The notes below the pieces were generated by a model. It made no database searches. It was given only the letters and a program-made list of their open reading frames with translations, and had not been told where the DNA came from. DNA of 63,305 bases from a virus. Positions 40,339 through 47,967 of this stretch are shown in pieces (the first letter of the stretch is position 1; the number at the start of each line of letters is the position of its first letter). Where the stretch lies: positions 1 through 63,305 of IMG/VR virus record IMGVR_UViG_3300032087_001789. One strand, given 5' to 3'. Both the position numbers and the translations under genes were made by a program.

Positions 40339-41538
40339 TTAAAATTTCAGTCGCAGAGTATCATCGCCACCCTGCAGGGCATTTAGTATTTGTTGGCGAA
40401 CCTTGTCCTCAGACGAAGACGCGCTCGTTGCATTAGAACTTGGCGTTACATTAGATGGGTTAACCGCTTGTTTAACTACATTTGATGTTCCTGCACTAAT
40501 ACCCTGCTTGTATGCAGCGTCTACAATGCTTTCAATGTTGTCAATTAAAGTACGGTGTACATTTAATTTTGCAAAGTCCCAATTGCCTGAGTCGTCTACG
40601 TATTGGTCGAAGTATTCGTCCAAACTCGCTTGGCTTTGTTTCAAAGAAGACTTGTACGAGTCTGTCAATCCGAAAGAGAAAGTATCATCCTTTCCTACGC
40701 TAAATTCAAGCGCTTCCATATCGTCAACCTGTGCACTCATCTGACTAATCCACTCAGCCGTAATAGGCGATTCAATTTCCGCAGGTTCTTCAGATGCTGT
40801 CTCCTTAGCGATAGGGGCTTTGTAAGACTCGCGCAATCCTTCTAATTCCTTACGGGCATTTCGGGCATCCATCGACAACTGCAACTTACCTAATCGTGCA
40901 TCCTGCTCTCCGTGTACATCTTCGTCCAACTTGTACTTGTTGTCAAGTAGTAAGTCAGCGTCAGAGTCTGACAGGTCAGGATACTGTTGCTTTAGTTGTT
41001 GGCGCATTACCGTGATGTCATCCATTTCGGATGGGTTCATCGCTTGGTAAGTAAACCAATCTTGCGGGTCACGACCCGTCTCAGCAACAAAGTCTGCAAT
41101 AGCCTTAACACGTGGGTCAAGTTCAGTTGCTTCTGTCTGCGTATTTAGTCTCTCTAACAATGAATCTTTAGACAGTCCGTCGAAGCCAAGCATTTCGCCT
41201 ACGGCTTGGAACAGCATATCCTCATACTCCTCATCAGAGATGTTATCTTCCTCGGTATCGTTGCTATAAGACTCCTCGTAAGAATCGTCTTTAAGAAGTT
41301 CCTTTTCAATTTCATCTAAAGGTTCTTCTGCAACCTCCACCTCAGTAGATGGTGTTTCTTCATTTTCAAGAACGTCAGTCTCTTCAACATTCTCAACAGC
41401 CTCTTCGGTCTGTTCAGTCTGTTCGGTAGACTCTACCTGCTCTTCGTTTGTCGCTTCTTCACCTGTTAAAAAACTTGGTGGCGTACTACTTAGGTTAATA
41501 CCTAATTCTTCCGCAGCGCTTTCAAATTCGTTAGCCAT
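40339..41538 (-). CDS. Scaffolding-like acidic protein (399 aa)
   Basis: The N-terminal 105 residues are extremely acidic (repeated E-x-T-E-Q and V-E-E). The middle is helical (about 130-280) and the C-terminus is Ser/Asn-rich with a helical end (VRQQILNALQGG). This composition and its position 31 bases upstream of the capsid gene are typical of scaffolding proteins, which guide shell assembly and then leave. A protease domain was not seen. Confidence 0.65.
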   Translation of the reverse strand: MANEFESAAEELGINLSSTPPSFLTGEEATNEEQVESTEQTEQTEEAVENVEETDVLENEETPSTEVEVAEEPLDEIEKELLKDDSYEESYSNDTEEDNISDEEYEDMLFQAVGEMLGFDGLSKDSLLERLNTQTEATELDPRVKAIADFVAETGRDPQDWFTYQAMNPSEMDDITVMRQQLKQQYPDLSDSDADLLLDNKYKLDEDVHGEQDARLGKLQLSMDARNARKELEGLRESYKAPIAKETASEEPAEIESPITAEWISQMSAQVDDMEALEFSVGKDDTFSFGLTDSYKSSLKQSQASLDEYFDQYVDDSGNWDFAKLNVHRTLIDNIESIVDAAYKQGISAGTSNVVKQAVNPSNVTPSSNATSASSSEDKVRQQILNALQGGDDTLRLKF

Positions 41539-41573
41539 AATTAAATAGAATTAGTTTCTCTTGCAAAGATAGT

Positions 41574-41581
41574 AAAAATTA
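41574..41581 (-). promoter_or_regulatory. Promoter -7 (TATCTTTG) of scaffold-capsid operon
   Basis: TATCTTTG on the minus strand ends 35 bases before the ATG at 41538. It is back to back with the plus-strand promoter at 41611-41641 that drives the lysis island. Confidence 0.6.
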
Positions 41582-41610
41582 TTTTCTTTATTCTAATTTA
41601 CAGAAGGTAC

Positions 41611-41641
41611 TTGTTTTTTACAAGAAGAATCCGTATCTTTG
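41611..41641 (+). promoter_or_regulatory. Bacteroidota promoter of lysis island
   Basis: TTG at 41611-41613 and TATCTTTG at 41634-41641, 20 bp apart, match the TTG-N19/20-TAnnTTTG consensus. The first gene starts at 41672. Confidence 0.7.
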
Positions 41642-41671
41642 AATTGTTACTAATCATAATATATTATCAAA

Positions 41672-42001
41672 ATGAAGAATTTGTTATATACTCTATTTCT
41701 AATCTGTATTTGTTTTGTTGAGAGTAATGGTGGTATAGAGAACAATATATCGTATGATGTTGCGCCCACGGATTCTGTGTGGTACACGGTAATAAACGCT
41801 TGGGAATCTGAAGTGACTAAAGAGCAATACGACTTAATGGATTACTTTACGTTAGAAAGAGCGGACTCAATTTGGTTAGAGTACGAAGATGGATGGGAAG
41901 CGTTGTTTATCACTAATGCAATGTTTGATACCATTTTGGTACACGAGGTTAGCCCTGAAGGTAGAGTAGGATATCAATTTTTAATTTGGACTGAGGAATG
42001 A
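41672..42001 (+). CDS. Small exported protein (109 aa)
   Basis: The N-terminal hydrophobic segment MKNLLYTLFLICICFVESNG is a signal peptide or anchor. Its cysteines at residues 12 and 14 give no clear lipobox. The mature part is acidic and aromatic. No family is recognised. It begins the plus-strand island that ends with the amidase, so it may assist lysis (spanin-like or regulatory). Stop and next start overlap (ATGA). Confidence 0.6.
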   Translation: MKNLLYTLFLICICFVESNGGIENNISYDVAPTDSVWYTVINAWESEVTKEQYDLMDYFTLERADSIWLEYEDGWEALFITNAMFDTILVHEVSPEGRVGYQFLIWTEE

Positions 42002-42123
42002 GAAATGTTACACTAAAGGAAGACAAACCTAAGAAAAAGCGTAAAGGAGTTCACGCAAAGTCAAAGAACTCTAAAAGCAAAAACAGCAAGAACTATGTCA
42101 AGCGAAGTAGAGGACAGGGATAA
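41998..42123 (+). CDS. Very basic small protein (41 aa)
   Basis: The product begins MRNVTLKEDKPKKKRKGV, continues HAKSKNSKSKNSKNY and ends VKRSRGQG. Lys, Arg, Ser and Asn make up most of it. Similar K-x-S-K-x-S-K-N-Y-K-x-x-Y-R-G-Q-G tails occur in small proteins of Bacteroidota phages; their function is unknown. ATGA overlap with the preceding gene; the next gene starts within its 3' end. Confidence 0.6.
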   Translation: MRNVTLKEDKPKKKRKGVHAKSKNSKSKNSKNYVKRSRGQG

Positions 42124-42253
42124 AATCTTACAAGAGCGTTACGCAAGTATGAGCAACGCAAGACTCGAGGGAGAAACTTTTGAGGAGTACAAAGAAAGAC
42201 GCAGGGCGACAAACGCAATGCTAAAGCAATATCTTAAAGGCAGACGACTATGA
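42095..42253 (+). CDS. Small charged helical protein (52 aa)
   Basis: The product begins MSSEVEDRDKILQERYASMS and ends LKGRRL. It is highly charged and predicted helical throughout. It overlaps the preceding gene by 29 bases and the amidase gene by four (ATGA), which supports it being translated. No family is recognised. Confidence 0.55.
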   Translation: MSSEVEDRDKILQERYASMSNARLEGETFEEYKERRRATNAMLKQYLKGRRL

Positions 42254-42663
42254 GGAATATCAAAGAAGTAATCATCCATTGTTCAGCAACAGTTGAAGGA
42301 AAAGACTTTGATGTTAACGACATTGACCGTTGGCATCGAGATAGAGGGTGGAATGGGTGTGGATACCACTATGTAATTAAGTTAGATGGTACTATCCAAG
42401 CAGGTAGACCGCTTGACAAAATTGGCGCTCACACAAAAGGAAGAAACCAAGGTAGCATCGGTATTTGTTATATCGGTGGTGTAGATGAAAACATTGACGC
42501 TAAAGACACAAGGACAGAAGCACAGAAGATTTCAATGCAACGTTTAGTATCTGCTATTAATGTTTTGTTTGGTGGAAATATCAAGGTGTATGGACACCGA
42601 GAGTTTGCGAGAAAGGCTTGTCCCTCGTTTGAGGTCAAGGATGAGTTCTCAGCATATAGATAA
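42250..42663 (+). CDS. N-acetylmuramoyl-L-alanine amidase (endolysin)
   Basis: A 137-aa amidase_2 enzyme like T7 lysozyme. H10 in IIHCSAT, H116 in YGHREF and C124 in KACPSF match the three zinc ligands; Y39 and K122 match the T7 catalytic Tyr46 and Lys128. It cuts the bond between MurNAc and the stem peptide, releasing virions once the holin opens the membrane. There is no signal peptide, so it needs a holin. An intrinsic terminator follows eight bases after the stop. Confidence 0.92.
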   Translation: MRNIKEVIIHCSATVEGKDFDVNDIDRWHRDRGWNGCGYHYVIKLDGTIQAGRPLDKIGAHTKGRNQGSIGICYIGGVDENIDAKDTRTEAQKISMQRLVSAINVLFGGNIKVYGHREFARKACPSFEVKDEFSAYR

Positions 42664-42670
42664 CAAGAAA

Positions 42671-42691
42671 GGGGCATCGCCCCTTTTTTTT
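42671..42691 (+). terminator. Terminator after amidase gene
   Basis: GGGGC (42671-42675) pairs with GCCCC (42679-42683) around ATC, followed by eight T. It ends the plus-strand island just before the converging minus-strand gene at 42690. Confidence 0.85.
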
Positions 42692-43160
42692 ATGACAGGG
42701 GTCCGCGGTCTAAGTTGTGGATATCACCCTGTAGTGGATTAATAAGCATTGGTGGAGCAACAATCCTGCTACCTATATTCGCTGTTCTTTTAAAGATTCT
42801 ACCGATGGCTTTCATTCTTGGGCTTTGAGCGGCGCTTTTCATTAGGTTGAATGCAGGGCTTGTTCTAATAGCACGAGTTATGTCGCTAACCCTGACGCTA
42901 CTTGAAGCATCATCTGCTATATTTGTAGCAATCTCCCCAAAACCTTTTGCTTTCTCGGCAGTAGGTATTTGATTCTTAAACCCTATTAGTGGTTTAGCAG
43001 TAACAGTAACCTCGGGAATCATAGTAGTATTCTCAGGTATACCTTGGCTAACCTCTTCTACGTACTTTTTACGGGCAACGTCAATTTTAGCCTTTTGTTT
43101 CTGTTTGTTTCTCCTAATCATCTGCTTTTGCAGTTTAGGATTTTTTGTACCCTTGCTCAT
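42690..43160 (-). CDS. Basic hypothetical protein, possible virion component (156 aa)
   Basis: The N-terminal 40 residues are very basic (KLQKQMIRRNKQKQKAK at about 9-25), then VTVTAKPL and a helical region. No family is recognised. It is the last of a row of small basic proteins transcribed from 45278. Overlaps the preceding gene by four bases. Its end faces the amidase terminator. Confidence 0.55.
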   Translation of the reverse strand: MSKGTKNPKLQKQMIRRNKQKQKAKIDVARKKYVEEVSQGIPENTTMIPEVTVTAKPLIGFKNQIPTAEKAKGFGEIATNIADDASSSVRVSDITRAIRTSPAFNLMKSAAQSPRMKAIGRIFKRTANIGSRIVAPPMLINPLQGDIHNLDRGPLS

Positions 43161-43396
43161 CGTCTAAACCTTCTAACTAATTCAGCAATCTTTTTTGGTT
43201 GCTTTACAAACTGCTTACCCTTTTTGTTTCCTTTGGCTTTTGCTCTATTTGTGGCTGCTTTCTGAGCAGGGGTCAATGCAGCCCAAGCCGCAGCAGGTAA
43301 ATACCTTTTCTTACCCTCAGACTTAGAGCCATCAGATGTAGTCCAACGCTGTGCTGTCCATTTGCGTAGTGAACGCTGTGATTTTGAAAGAGCCAT
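43157..43396 (-). CDS. DUF5872-like basic protein (79 aa)
   Basis: The sequence MALSKSQRSLRKWTAQRW..., then KKRYLPAAAWAALTPAQKAA, then GNKKGKQFVKQPKKIAELV closely follows the layout of phage and algal-virus DUF5872 proteins: a K/R-S-Q-x-S-L-x-x-W start, a RYLP-A box and a KGKQFVxQPKKIA end. Function is unknown; basic charge suggests a nucleic-acid-binding virion protein. Confidence 0.65.
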   Translation of the reverse strand: MALSKSQRSLRKWTAQRWTTSDGSKSEGKKRYLPAAAWAALTPAQKAATNRAKAKGNKKGKQFVKQPKKIAELVRRFRR

Positions 43397-43983
43397 TAGT
43401 TTGTATAGCCTCCGCCGTTCTTCTTGTACAGCGAAGCAAGTAGTTGTGCTTTACGAGCAGACCATTGTCCTGCACGACCACCCTTAGTACCCGCCTTAAT
43501 TCTTTCAAACAGTCTTTTACGCATAGCAGGTTTTGTGTAGTTACCTGCTTCGTTTACCTTAGACTTAGCCTTACCACCTTTGTCGAACTTAGCATACATA
43601 TGCGTGTTTCCTTCTTTATCTTTAGTAAACTTGTATTCAGCATTAGTGTGCTTACCGTGATGTTCGGCTTTTTTAGCCATTAATACGTTTGAATTTTTAG
43701 AGGATGCTATTTTTTCATAGCCTTCAAAACCGCCTTCTACCTTACCGCCGCCCTTAAATGTTTTGTATCCATTCTTTTCACGGGCAGACTTGAGTTTTTT
43801 ACGAGCAGAATCTGCGCTAATCATCTTACCACCAAACTCGAACTTGGGTTTGTTGTCGTTTTTTTTGTACGGGTCTTCGTGACCATAGCCCTGCTTAGCA
43901 AGACGCAAGTGGTCTTTCATAGTATTAGCCTTGACAGACTTCTTACCCTTGTACATCATATGTGGTTTGAACTTGTTAGACAT
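43396..43983 (-). CDS. Lys/Gly-rich basic protein (195 aa)
   Basis: Contains repeated K-G-G-K and Y-K-G-K patterns and a C-terminal block GNYTKPAMRKRLFERIKAG followed by RAGQWSARKAQLLASLYKK, which is widespread in phage small basic proteins. Probably packaged or virion-associated. Overlaps both neighbours by one base. Confidence 0.6.
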   Translation of the reverse strand: MSNKFKPHMMYKGKKSVKANTMKDHLRLAKQGYGHEDPYKKNDNKPKFEFGGKMISADSARKKLKSAREKNGYKTFKGGGKVEGGFEGYEKIASSKNSNVLMAKKAEHHGKHTNAEYKFTKDKEGNTHMYAKFDKGGKAKSKVNEAGNYTKPAMRKRLFERIKAGTKGGRAGQWSARKAQLLASLYKKNGGGYTN

Positions 43984-44237
43984 TATTTCTTTGCTCTGTT
44001 TTTAGACTTGGTAATTACACGTAGGTTACCCATACTGTTGTTCATAGGGTTTCCGTCTACGTGGTCTACATCCATACCGTCGTTAGGAGAAACACGTCCC
44101 TTACTTTGCAGTTTGCGACGCGCTCTCATACGACTTGCGATTTTATGAAGATTAAGTCCGTTATATGCTTTGTCGTACTTTTTCTTCTTATCACGAGCCT
44201 TTTTATTATTCTTGTAATATAAGGCTGTTTTCTTCAT
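43983..44237 (-). CDS. Small HNH-type endonuclease-like protein (84 aa)
   Basis: A basic N-terminus is followed by GMDVDHVDGNPMNNSMGNLR (54-73) and a K-S-x-N-R-x-K end. D-H (58-59), N63 and N71 fit an HNH core. It is short, so only the core is present. It may cut DNA during packaging, as HNH proteins near terminases do, but it lies far from the terminase here. Overlaps both neighbours by one base. Confidence 0.65.
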   Translation of the reverse strand: MKKTALYYKNNKKARDKKKKYDKAYNGLNLHKIASRMRARRKLQSKGRVSPNDGMDVDHVDGNPMNNSMGNLRVITKSKNRAKK

Positions 44238-44638
44238 TACTTTTTCTTAGGTAGTTTACCACCCACGAAGTATCTCTTACCTCTATTACTTTTTACAGTA
44301 ACACCTGCTTTAGCGGCACGTGATGTAAGAGCGCCTTCTTCGTCTCTTCCCACTTCGCCTACTCCTTGAACTTGCTTAGAACTTCTAATTCTTTGAGCGC
44401 GTCCTGCGTCTCCTGATTGTTCAGCGCCACGAGCATTTTTCTCTTTGAATGTGTCGCTTTGAATTTGAGCGGCTTCTTTTTTAGCCAATTCTCTCAGACG
44501 CTTTAACTCTTCCATCATAGCGGCTTTTTTTTCAGGGTCTTTTTCTGCTCTAATTTGAGCCTTCAAAGCCTCGATACGTGCAGGATAAGTTTTTTTGGTG
44601 TTGGTCATTTTACCACCTTCGTTATACTTAATCTTCAT
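44237..44638 (-). CDS. Basic coiled-coil protein (133 aa)
   Basis: A Lys/Glu/Ala helix (about 18-70) is followed by a Gly/Ser/Arg-rich, likely disordered tail ending RYFVGGKLPKKK. No family is recognised. A later in-frame Met (residue 11) is an alternative start. One-base overlap with the preceding gene. Confidence 0.55.
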   Translation of the reverse strand: MKIKYNEGGKMTNTKKTYPARIEALKAQIRAEKDPEKKAAMMEELKRLRELAKKEAAQIQSDTFKEKNARGAEQSGDAGRAQRIRSSKQVQGVGEVGRDEEGALTSRAAKAGVTVKSNRGKRYFVGGKLPKKK

Positions 44639-44994
44639 TATTTCTTATGATTTAAGATTTCGTTGATTGTTTTTAACTTTATATTTTCCGCTTCCAAGTC
44701 AGAGACACGTTCGCCCATAGACTTGATTTCAGCGCGGAGTGTAGCATTCTCCATTTTGAGGTCTACAATTTCCTTCATTAACTCTTCGTGCTTCAGTTCT
44801 AATCCTTTGTACGCGACTAATAAATCTTCTGCTCTTTCTTGCAACAGTTTAATGGTTTCATCTTTAGCGACGAGTACATTGTCAGACTTGTCAGACTTGT
44901 GTCTGTATACCTTCCAATAGTAGTCAAACGCCTTTGTCGATGTGATACCAACCACCAAAGCGGTCAATGCAGAAAACATATTATCCATTACCAC
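44638..44994 (-). CDS. Membrane-anchored coiled-coil protein, spanin-like (118 aa)
   Basis: A single N-terminal hydrophobic segment (about residues 6-20) is followed by a long heptad-rich helix (about 45-115). This is the shape of an i-spanin (Rz), which joins inner and outer membranes during lysis, but no o-spanin lipoprotein gene is nested or adjacent. It could instead be a virion coiled-coil protein. The start overlaps the preceding gene by seven bases. Confidence 0.5.
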   Translation of the reverse strand: MVMDNMFSALTALVVGITSTKAFDYYWKVYRHKSDKSDNVLVAKDETIKLLQERAEDLLVAYKGLELKHEELMKEIVDLKMENATLRAEIKSMGERVSDLEAENIKLKTINEILNHKK

Positions 44995-45278
44995 TTTACT
45001 TTATTAGCCCAATACGCCGCAGATAGTTTACCTTTTGCGATATTTCTTCTGTGACGCGCTTTGAACGATGCACGTTTCTTTTTCATTCTGTCAGACTCAC
45101 CTGCTTTAGGCTTACCTGCTGTAGACGCTCCTTGCTCACCGAAACGGATTAGTTTTGTCGTGCTGCCCTCCTTAGCCAAAACGATGTGTGACTTTTTAGG
45201 GTGCTGAGGTGTACGCTTAGGTTTGTTTACCCCCGCTAATCTATGTTTCTTGAGTAGGTTTTTTATTCTGTTGTCCAT
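44988..45278 (-). CDS. DUF6321-like basic protein (96 aa)
   Basis: The layout is NRIKNLLKKH, then V-N-K-P-K-R-T-P-x-H-P-x-K-S-H-I-V-L-A-K-E-G, then KLIRFGEQG, and SFKARH...AKGKLSAAYWANKVKW. This matches the small proteins annotated as DUF6321 (KSH-VVLAKEG, LIRFGQQG, YWANKVKW) that recur in phages. Function unknown. Its promoter's -7 element ends five bases before the ATG. Confidence 0.65.
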   Translation of the reverse strand: MDNRIKNLLKKHRLAGVNKPKRTPQHPKKSHIVLAKEGSTTKLIRFGEQGASTAGKPKAGESDRMKKKRASFKARHRRNIAKGKLSAAYWANKVKW

Positions 45279-45283
45279 AGATG

Positions 45284-45291
45284 CAAAGATA
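45284..45291 (-). promoter_or_regulatory. Promoter -7 (TATCTTTG), leaderless
   Basis: TATCTTTG is followed by CATCT and the ATG at 45278. A TTG at 45316-45314 lies 22 bp upstream, inside the preceding terminator hairpin. The mRNA would begin at or next to the AUG. Confidence 0.65.
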
Positions 45292-45293
45292 CA

Positions 45294-45324
45294 TAAAAAA
45301 AAGAAAAGGGGAGCAAAGCCCCCC
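45294..45324 (-). terminator. Terminator after coiled-coil gene
   Basis: On the minus strand a 7-bp stem GGGGGGC/GCTCCCC (one G-U) around TTT (45324-45308) is followed by TTTTCTTTTTTT. It overlaps the -33 region of the next promoter. Confidence 0.75.
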
Positions 45325-45370
45325 TTCGTATTCTAAGTGTAAAAACCACTAACCACAAAATCCACTTAGA

Positions 45371-45631
45371 TTATTCTTTATCAGGTTCAATTAGTTCACC
45401 TGTCTCTACGTTAATGTTAACGTTACCGTACTTTTCCATAAGTGTAGACTGCAATGCAGAAAGTTCCGATTGCACATTCTTCAACAGACTATTAGCCTCG
45501 CTGAACTGAAACTGAGCCTCAGCCAACTGACGCGCAAGAGAGTTGAACCTGCCCTCATTAGTACGCAATGATTCGATAGCCTTTACAAGACTTTCGTGTT
45601 CCTTCTTTGTTAGTTTTTTTGCTTTAGCCAT
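45371..45631 (-). CDS. Coiled-coil protein (86 aa)
   Basis: A nearly continuous helix with heptads (SLRTNEGRFNSLARQLAEAQ at about 17-36) ends in VNINVETGELIEPDKE. No family is recognised. Similar short coiled coils are common beside tail-fibre genes and may act as fibre chaperones or trimerisation factors. Its 3' end has a strong terminator. Confidence 0.6.
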   Translation of the reverse strand: MAKAKKLTKKEHESLVKAIESLRTNEGRFNSLARQLAEAQFQFSEANSLLKNVQSELSALQSTLMEKYGNVNINVETGELIEPDKE

Positions 45632-45691
45632 AACTAAATTAAATTTTAATGCTATGTAACTAATATACCGAAGGTATATTTAAAAAACAAG

Positions 45692-46660
45692 TTAATATGC
45701 TGTTCTTGTGGCACTGTTTGTAGAAACCGCAGGGAAAAGACCCGCAGAGTCTGCTGTATCAGAATCAAATGTAAATTCAGTAGCCAATCCTGTGCTAAAC
45801 GAATTTGCAGAGTCCGCTACTGTTCCTGAGTTGTACAAAGCAGAAACGTTAGAGGCAGACAAAGCAGAAGTAAATATCTTAACCTCATCTATATCTCCAA
45901 CAAATCCACCCGCAGTTGTAGTCGGATTGTGGTTGTTGTTACCCAAGGTAATATAATTTACCGCTCTTGTTGTTCTTGCTCCCGAACCTGCGCCTGAAGG
46001 CGACGTTACCTCTGTTGCATTCCAATAAAATGTAAAAGCATTTGCAGGTGTAGACTGAGAGGCATCGTACACAACAGTAAGCAAACAGAATCCATCGGAG
46101 TTTACGTTACCTCTATTTGTGCTTGACCAAAGTGTAGAGGCGCTTGTACCCAACCCCATAGAAGAGTTGTTTGCCTCTATTTCGTAGTTAAGAGTAAAGT
46201 TAACAGAGTTAGTTCTAAAACGTATAACAAACCTGTTACCGTTTTTATCGTATTGCAAGAAAAACCTATCTGTTGAAGTGGTATTGTTGGTAGACATATC
46301 CCAAAGAATTTGGTTTTGTTGTGCTGCTGCTGTAGCATCTTGTCTAACCCACATGGATATAGTTAGGTCTTGACTTGAACTCAAATTAAATGGAGATGTA
46401 AATGCAGATTTTTTTAACGCATTACCCCTAACGTAACTCAAGTGATGAGAGTTAGTGTAAGATGATGCGCTATGGTCGTATCCATACCATTCGCTAATTT
46501 GATGGGGTTCGGTGTTATTTGGATACAAAGCAGACGCTGTGTTTATTGTAGCATACGTTCCTGCAACCGCGTTTGCAAAACTAAACGTGGAAGAGGCGGT
46601 CTGCCCTATTTCTGATTGTATCTCAGAAACTTTTATTTGACCTGACGATTGTAGAGCCAT
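45692..46660 (-). CDS. LamG-domain receptor-binding protein (322 aa)
   Basis: A short N-terminal segment (IKVSEIQSEIG at about 9-19) resembles tail-attachment sequences. From about residue 95 to 285 there is a concanavalin/LamG-like sandwich: LTISMWVRQD, FLQYDKNGNRFVIRFR, then FVGDIDEVKIFTSALSASNV. Such domains bind glycans, so this probably contacts the host surface. Overlaps the S74 fibre gene by one base. Confidence 0.65.
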   Translation of the reverse strand: MALQSSGQIKVSEIQSEIGQTASSTFSFANAVAGTYATINTASALYPNNTEPHQISEWYGYDHSASSYTNSHHLSYVRGNALKKSAFTSPFNLSSSQDLTISMWVRQDATAAAQQNQILWDMSTNNTTSTDRFFLQYDKNGNRFVIRFRTNSVNFTLNYEIEANNSSMGLGTSASTLWSSTNRGNVNSDGFCLLTVVYDASQSTPANAFTFYWNATEVTSPSGAGSGARTTRAVNYITLGNNNHNPTTTAGGFVGDIDEVKIFTSALSASNVSALYNSGTVADSANSFSTGLATEFTFDSDTADSAGLFPAVSTNSATRTAY

Positions 46661-47883
46661 TATAGTCTGTTTTCTAAGTCGATTACCCTTTCCTCTAACT
46701 GAGCAATAATGTCCTGTTGTTCTTTGTTAGACTCAATAAGTAGTGCAATTAGTTTTTCGTAATCTACGGTTTTATATGATGTAGAACTATCATCTAAACC
46801 ACCTACCAATATAAGTTCCTTTTCGCGGACAATTGAAGGCACTACAGACTCAACCTCTTGTGCAATTAAACCTATCTCACGCTGCCCCTTACGGCTTCCC
46901 TTGCTCCAAGTGTACTCTACCCCCCTGAGTTGAGAAACCTTTTCAGAAGCGTTTTCAATAGTTTCTACGTCCTCTTTTAGACGCGCATCAGATATAGTAG
47001 AAGAATATGCAATAATATCTCCATCGCAATGTAACTCAGGTGCGCCGTCATTACGGAATGCACCTGCAATAGCGCCGTTAACAAAAAAGTCCATACGAGT
47101 ACCTGAACCCGCATCAAACTGAATGTAGTCGTTTGCACTGCTACCTACATAGGTAACGTCTCCGCGAAGGTCAGACTCCAAAGAAAATACCGTACCCGTT
47201 AAGTCGAGTCCTGCACCTGCTGTGTAGGTAGTATTTGTGTTTGTTGCGTTAATTGTAGTTCCTGTAATCGTAAGGTTGCTACCCGCTGTAAGCCAAGCGA
47301 ATGCACCTGCCGAGTCATCCCAAAATGCGATTCTATCAGCGTTAGGGTCTGCAAGACTTTGAAGCCCTAAGTGCTTTAATTGAATGTCAAATTCACCCGC
47401 ACCGTTGTTTGAAACATAAATACCATTAGACCCTGCAATTGTAACTGTTCCGCCGTCAGCAACAGCATTACTTGTACCAAAGCCGTCAGCGACATTAAAC
47501 TCGCTAAACGGGTAGGTAACAGCCGCAGAAGTAAGACCTGTAACGTGACCATTACTGTCCAATGTTACGTCCTGTATATATGTATTGCCTGAGTTGTTTA
47601 CACTTGATGCCGCTGTAATGTTAGGGTGCGCTGTTAGATATCTACCATCAAGGTTTACGGTTACCGCAGTCTGATTCTGAACCGTTAAGGTTACGACACC
47701 TGTTGTGGTGTTAAACGCAGCCGCGGTTACATAGTCGTTTGTATCTGTAGTACCTGAAGGTAGGTCTACCCAAGTTACAGTACCTGAGCCATTAGTCTGT
47801 AGAATCTGATTAGCAGAGCCGTCAGATAACGGTAGTGTAAAGTTAGGGGAAGACCCAACCTCGATGTTTTTTAGGAATTTCAT
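46660..47883 (-). CDS. Tail fibre with S74 self-cleaving chaperone domain
   Basis: A 407-aa protein with a Gly/Thr/Asn-rich beta-helical shaft (about 1-290) and a C-terminal peptidase S74 (endosialidase-type intramolecular chaperone) domain starting SDARLKED at about residue 298. Ser298 and Lys303 form the expected S-x4-K dyad; a coiled coil ends the protein. The domain helps the fibre trimerise, then cuts itself off. The N-terminal MKFLKNIEVGSS block is shared in part with the larger fibre at 47968. Confidence 0.85.
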   Translation of the reverse strand: MKFLKNIEVGSSPNFTLPLSDGSANQILQTNGSGTVTWVDLPSGTTDTNDYVTAAAFNTTTGVVTLTVQNQTAVTVNLDGRYLTAHPNITAASSVNNSGNTYIQDVTLDSNGHVTGLTSAAVTYPFSEFNVADGFGTSNAVADGGTVTIAGSNGIYVSNNGAGEFDIQLKHLGLQSLADPNADRIAFWDDSAGAFAWLTAGSNLTITGTTINATNTNTTYTAGAGLDLTGTVFSLESDLRGDVTYVGSSANDYIQFDAGSGTRMDFFVNGAIAGAFRNDGAPELHCDGDIIAYSSTISDARLKEDVETIENASEKVSQLRGVEYTWSKGSRKGQREIGLIAQEVESVVPSIVREKELILVGGLDDSSTSYKTVDYEKLIALLIESNKEQQDIIAQLEERVIDLENRL

Positions 47884-47901
47884 AGATATCTAATTGTACT
47901 G

Positions 47902-47909
47902 CAAATATA
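47902..47909 (-). promoter_or_regulatory. Promoter -7 (TATATTTG) of S74 fibre operon
   Basis: TATATTTG ends 18 bases before the ATG at 47883, directly after the terminator of the larger fibre gene. Confidence 0.6.
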
Positions 47910-47940
47910 CAAAAAAAGAAGGCGATGCACAAGCACCGCC
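47910..47940 (-). terminator. Terminator after large fibre gene
   Basis: On the minus strand GGCGGTGC (47940-47933) pairs at eight positions with GCATCGCC (47928-47921) around TTGT, followed by TTCTTTTTTT. An intrinsic terminator directly before the next promoter. Confidence 0.8.
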
Positions 47941-47967
47941 CTCTATGTATAGTAAACAAGTTATTTA

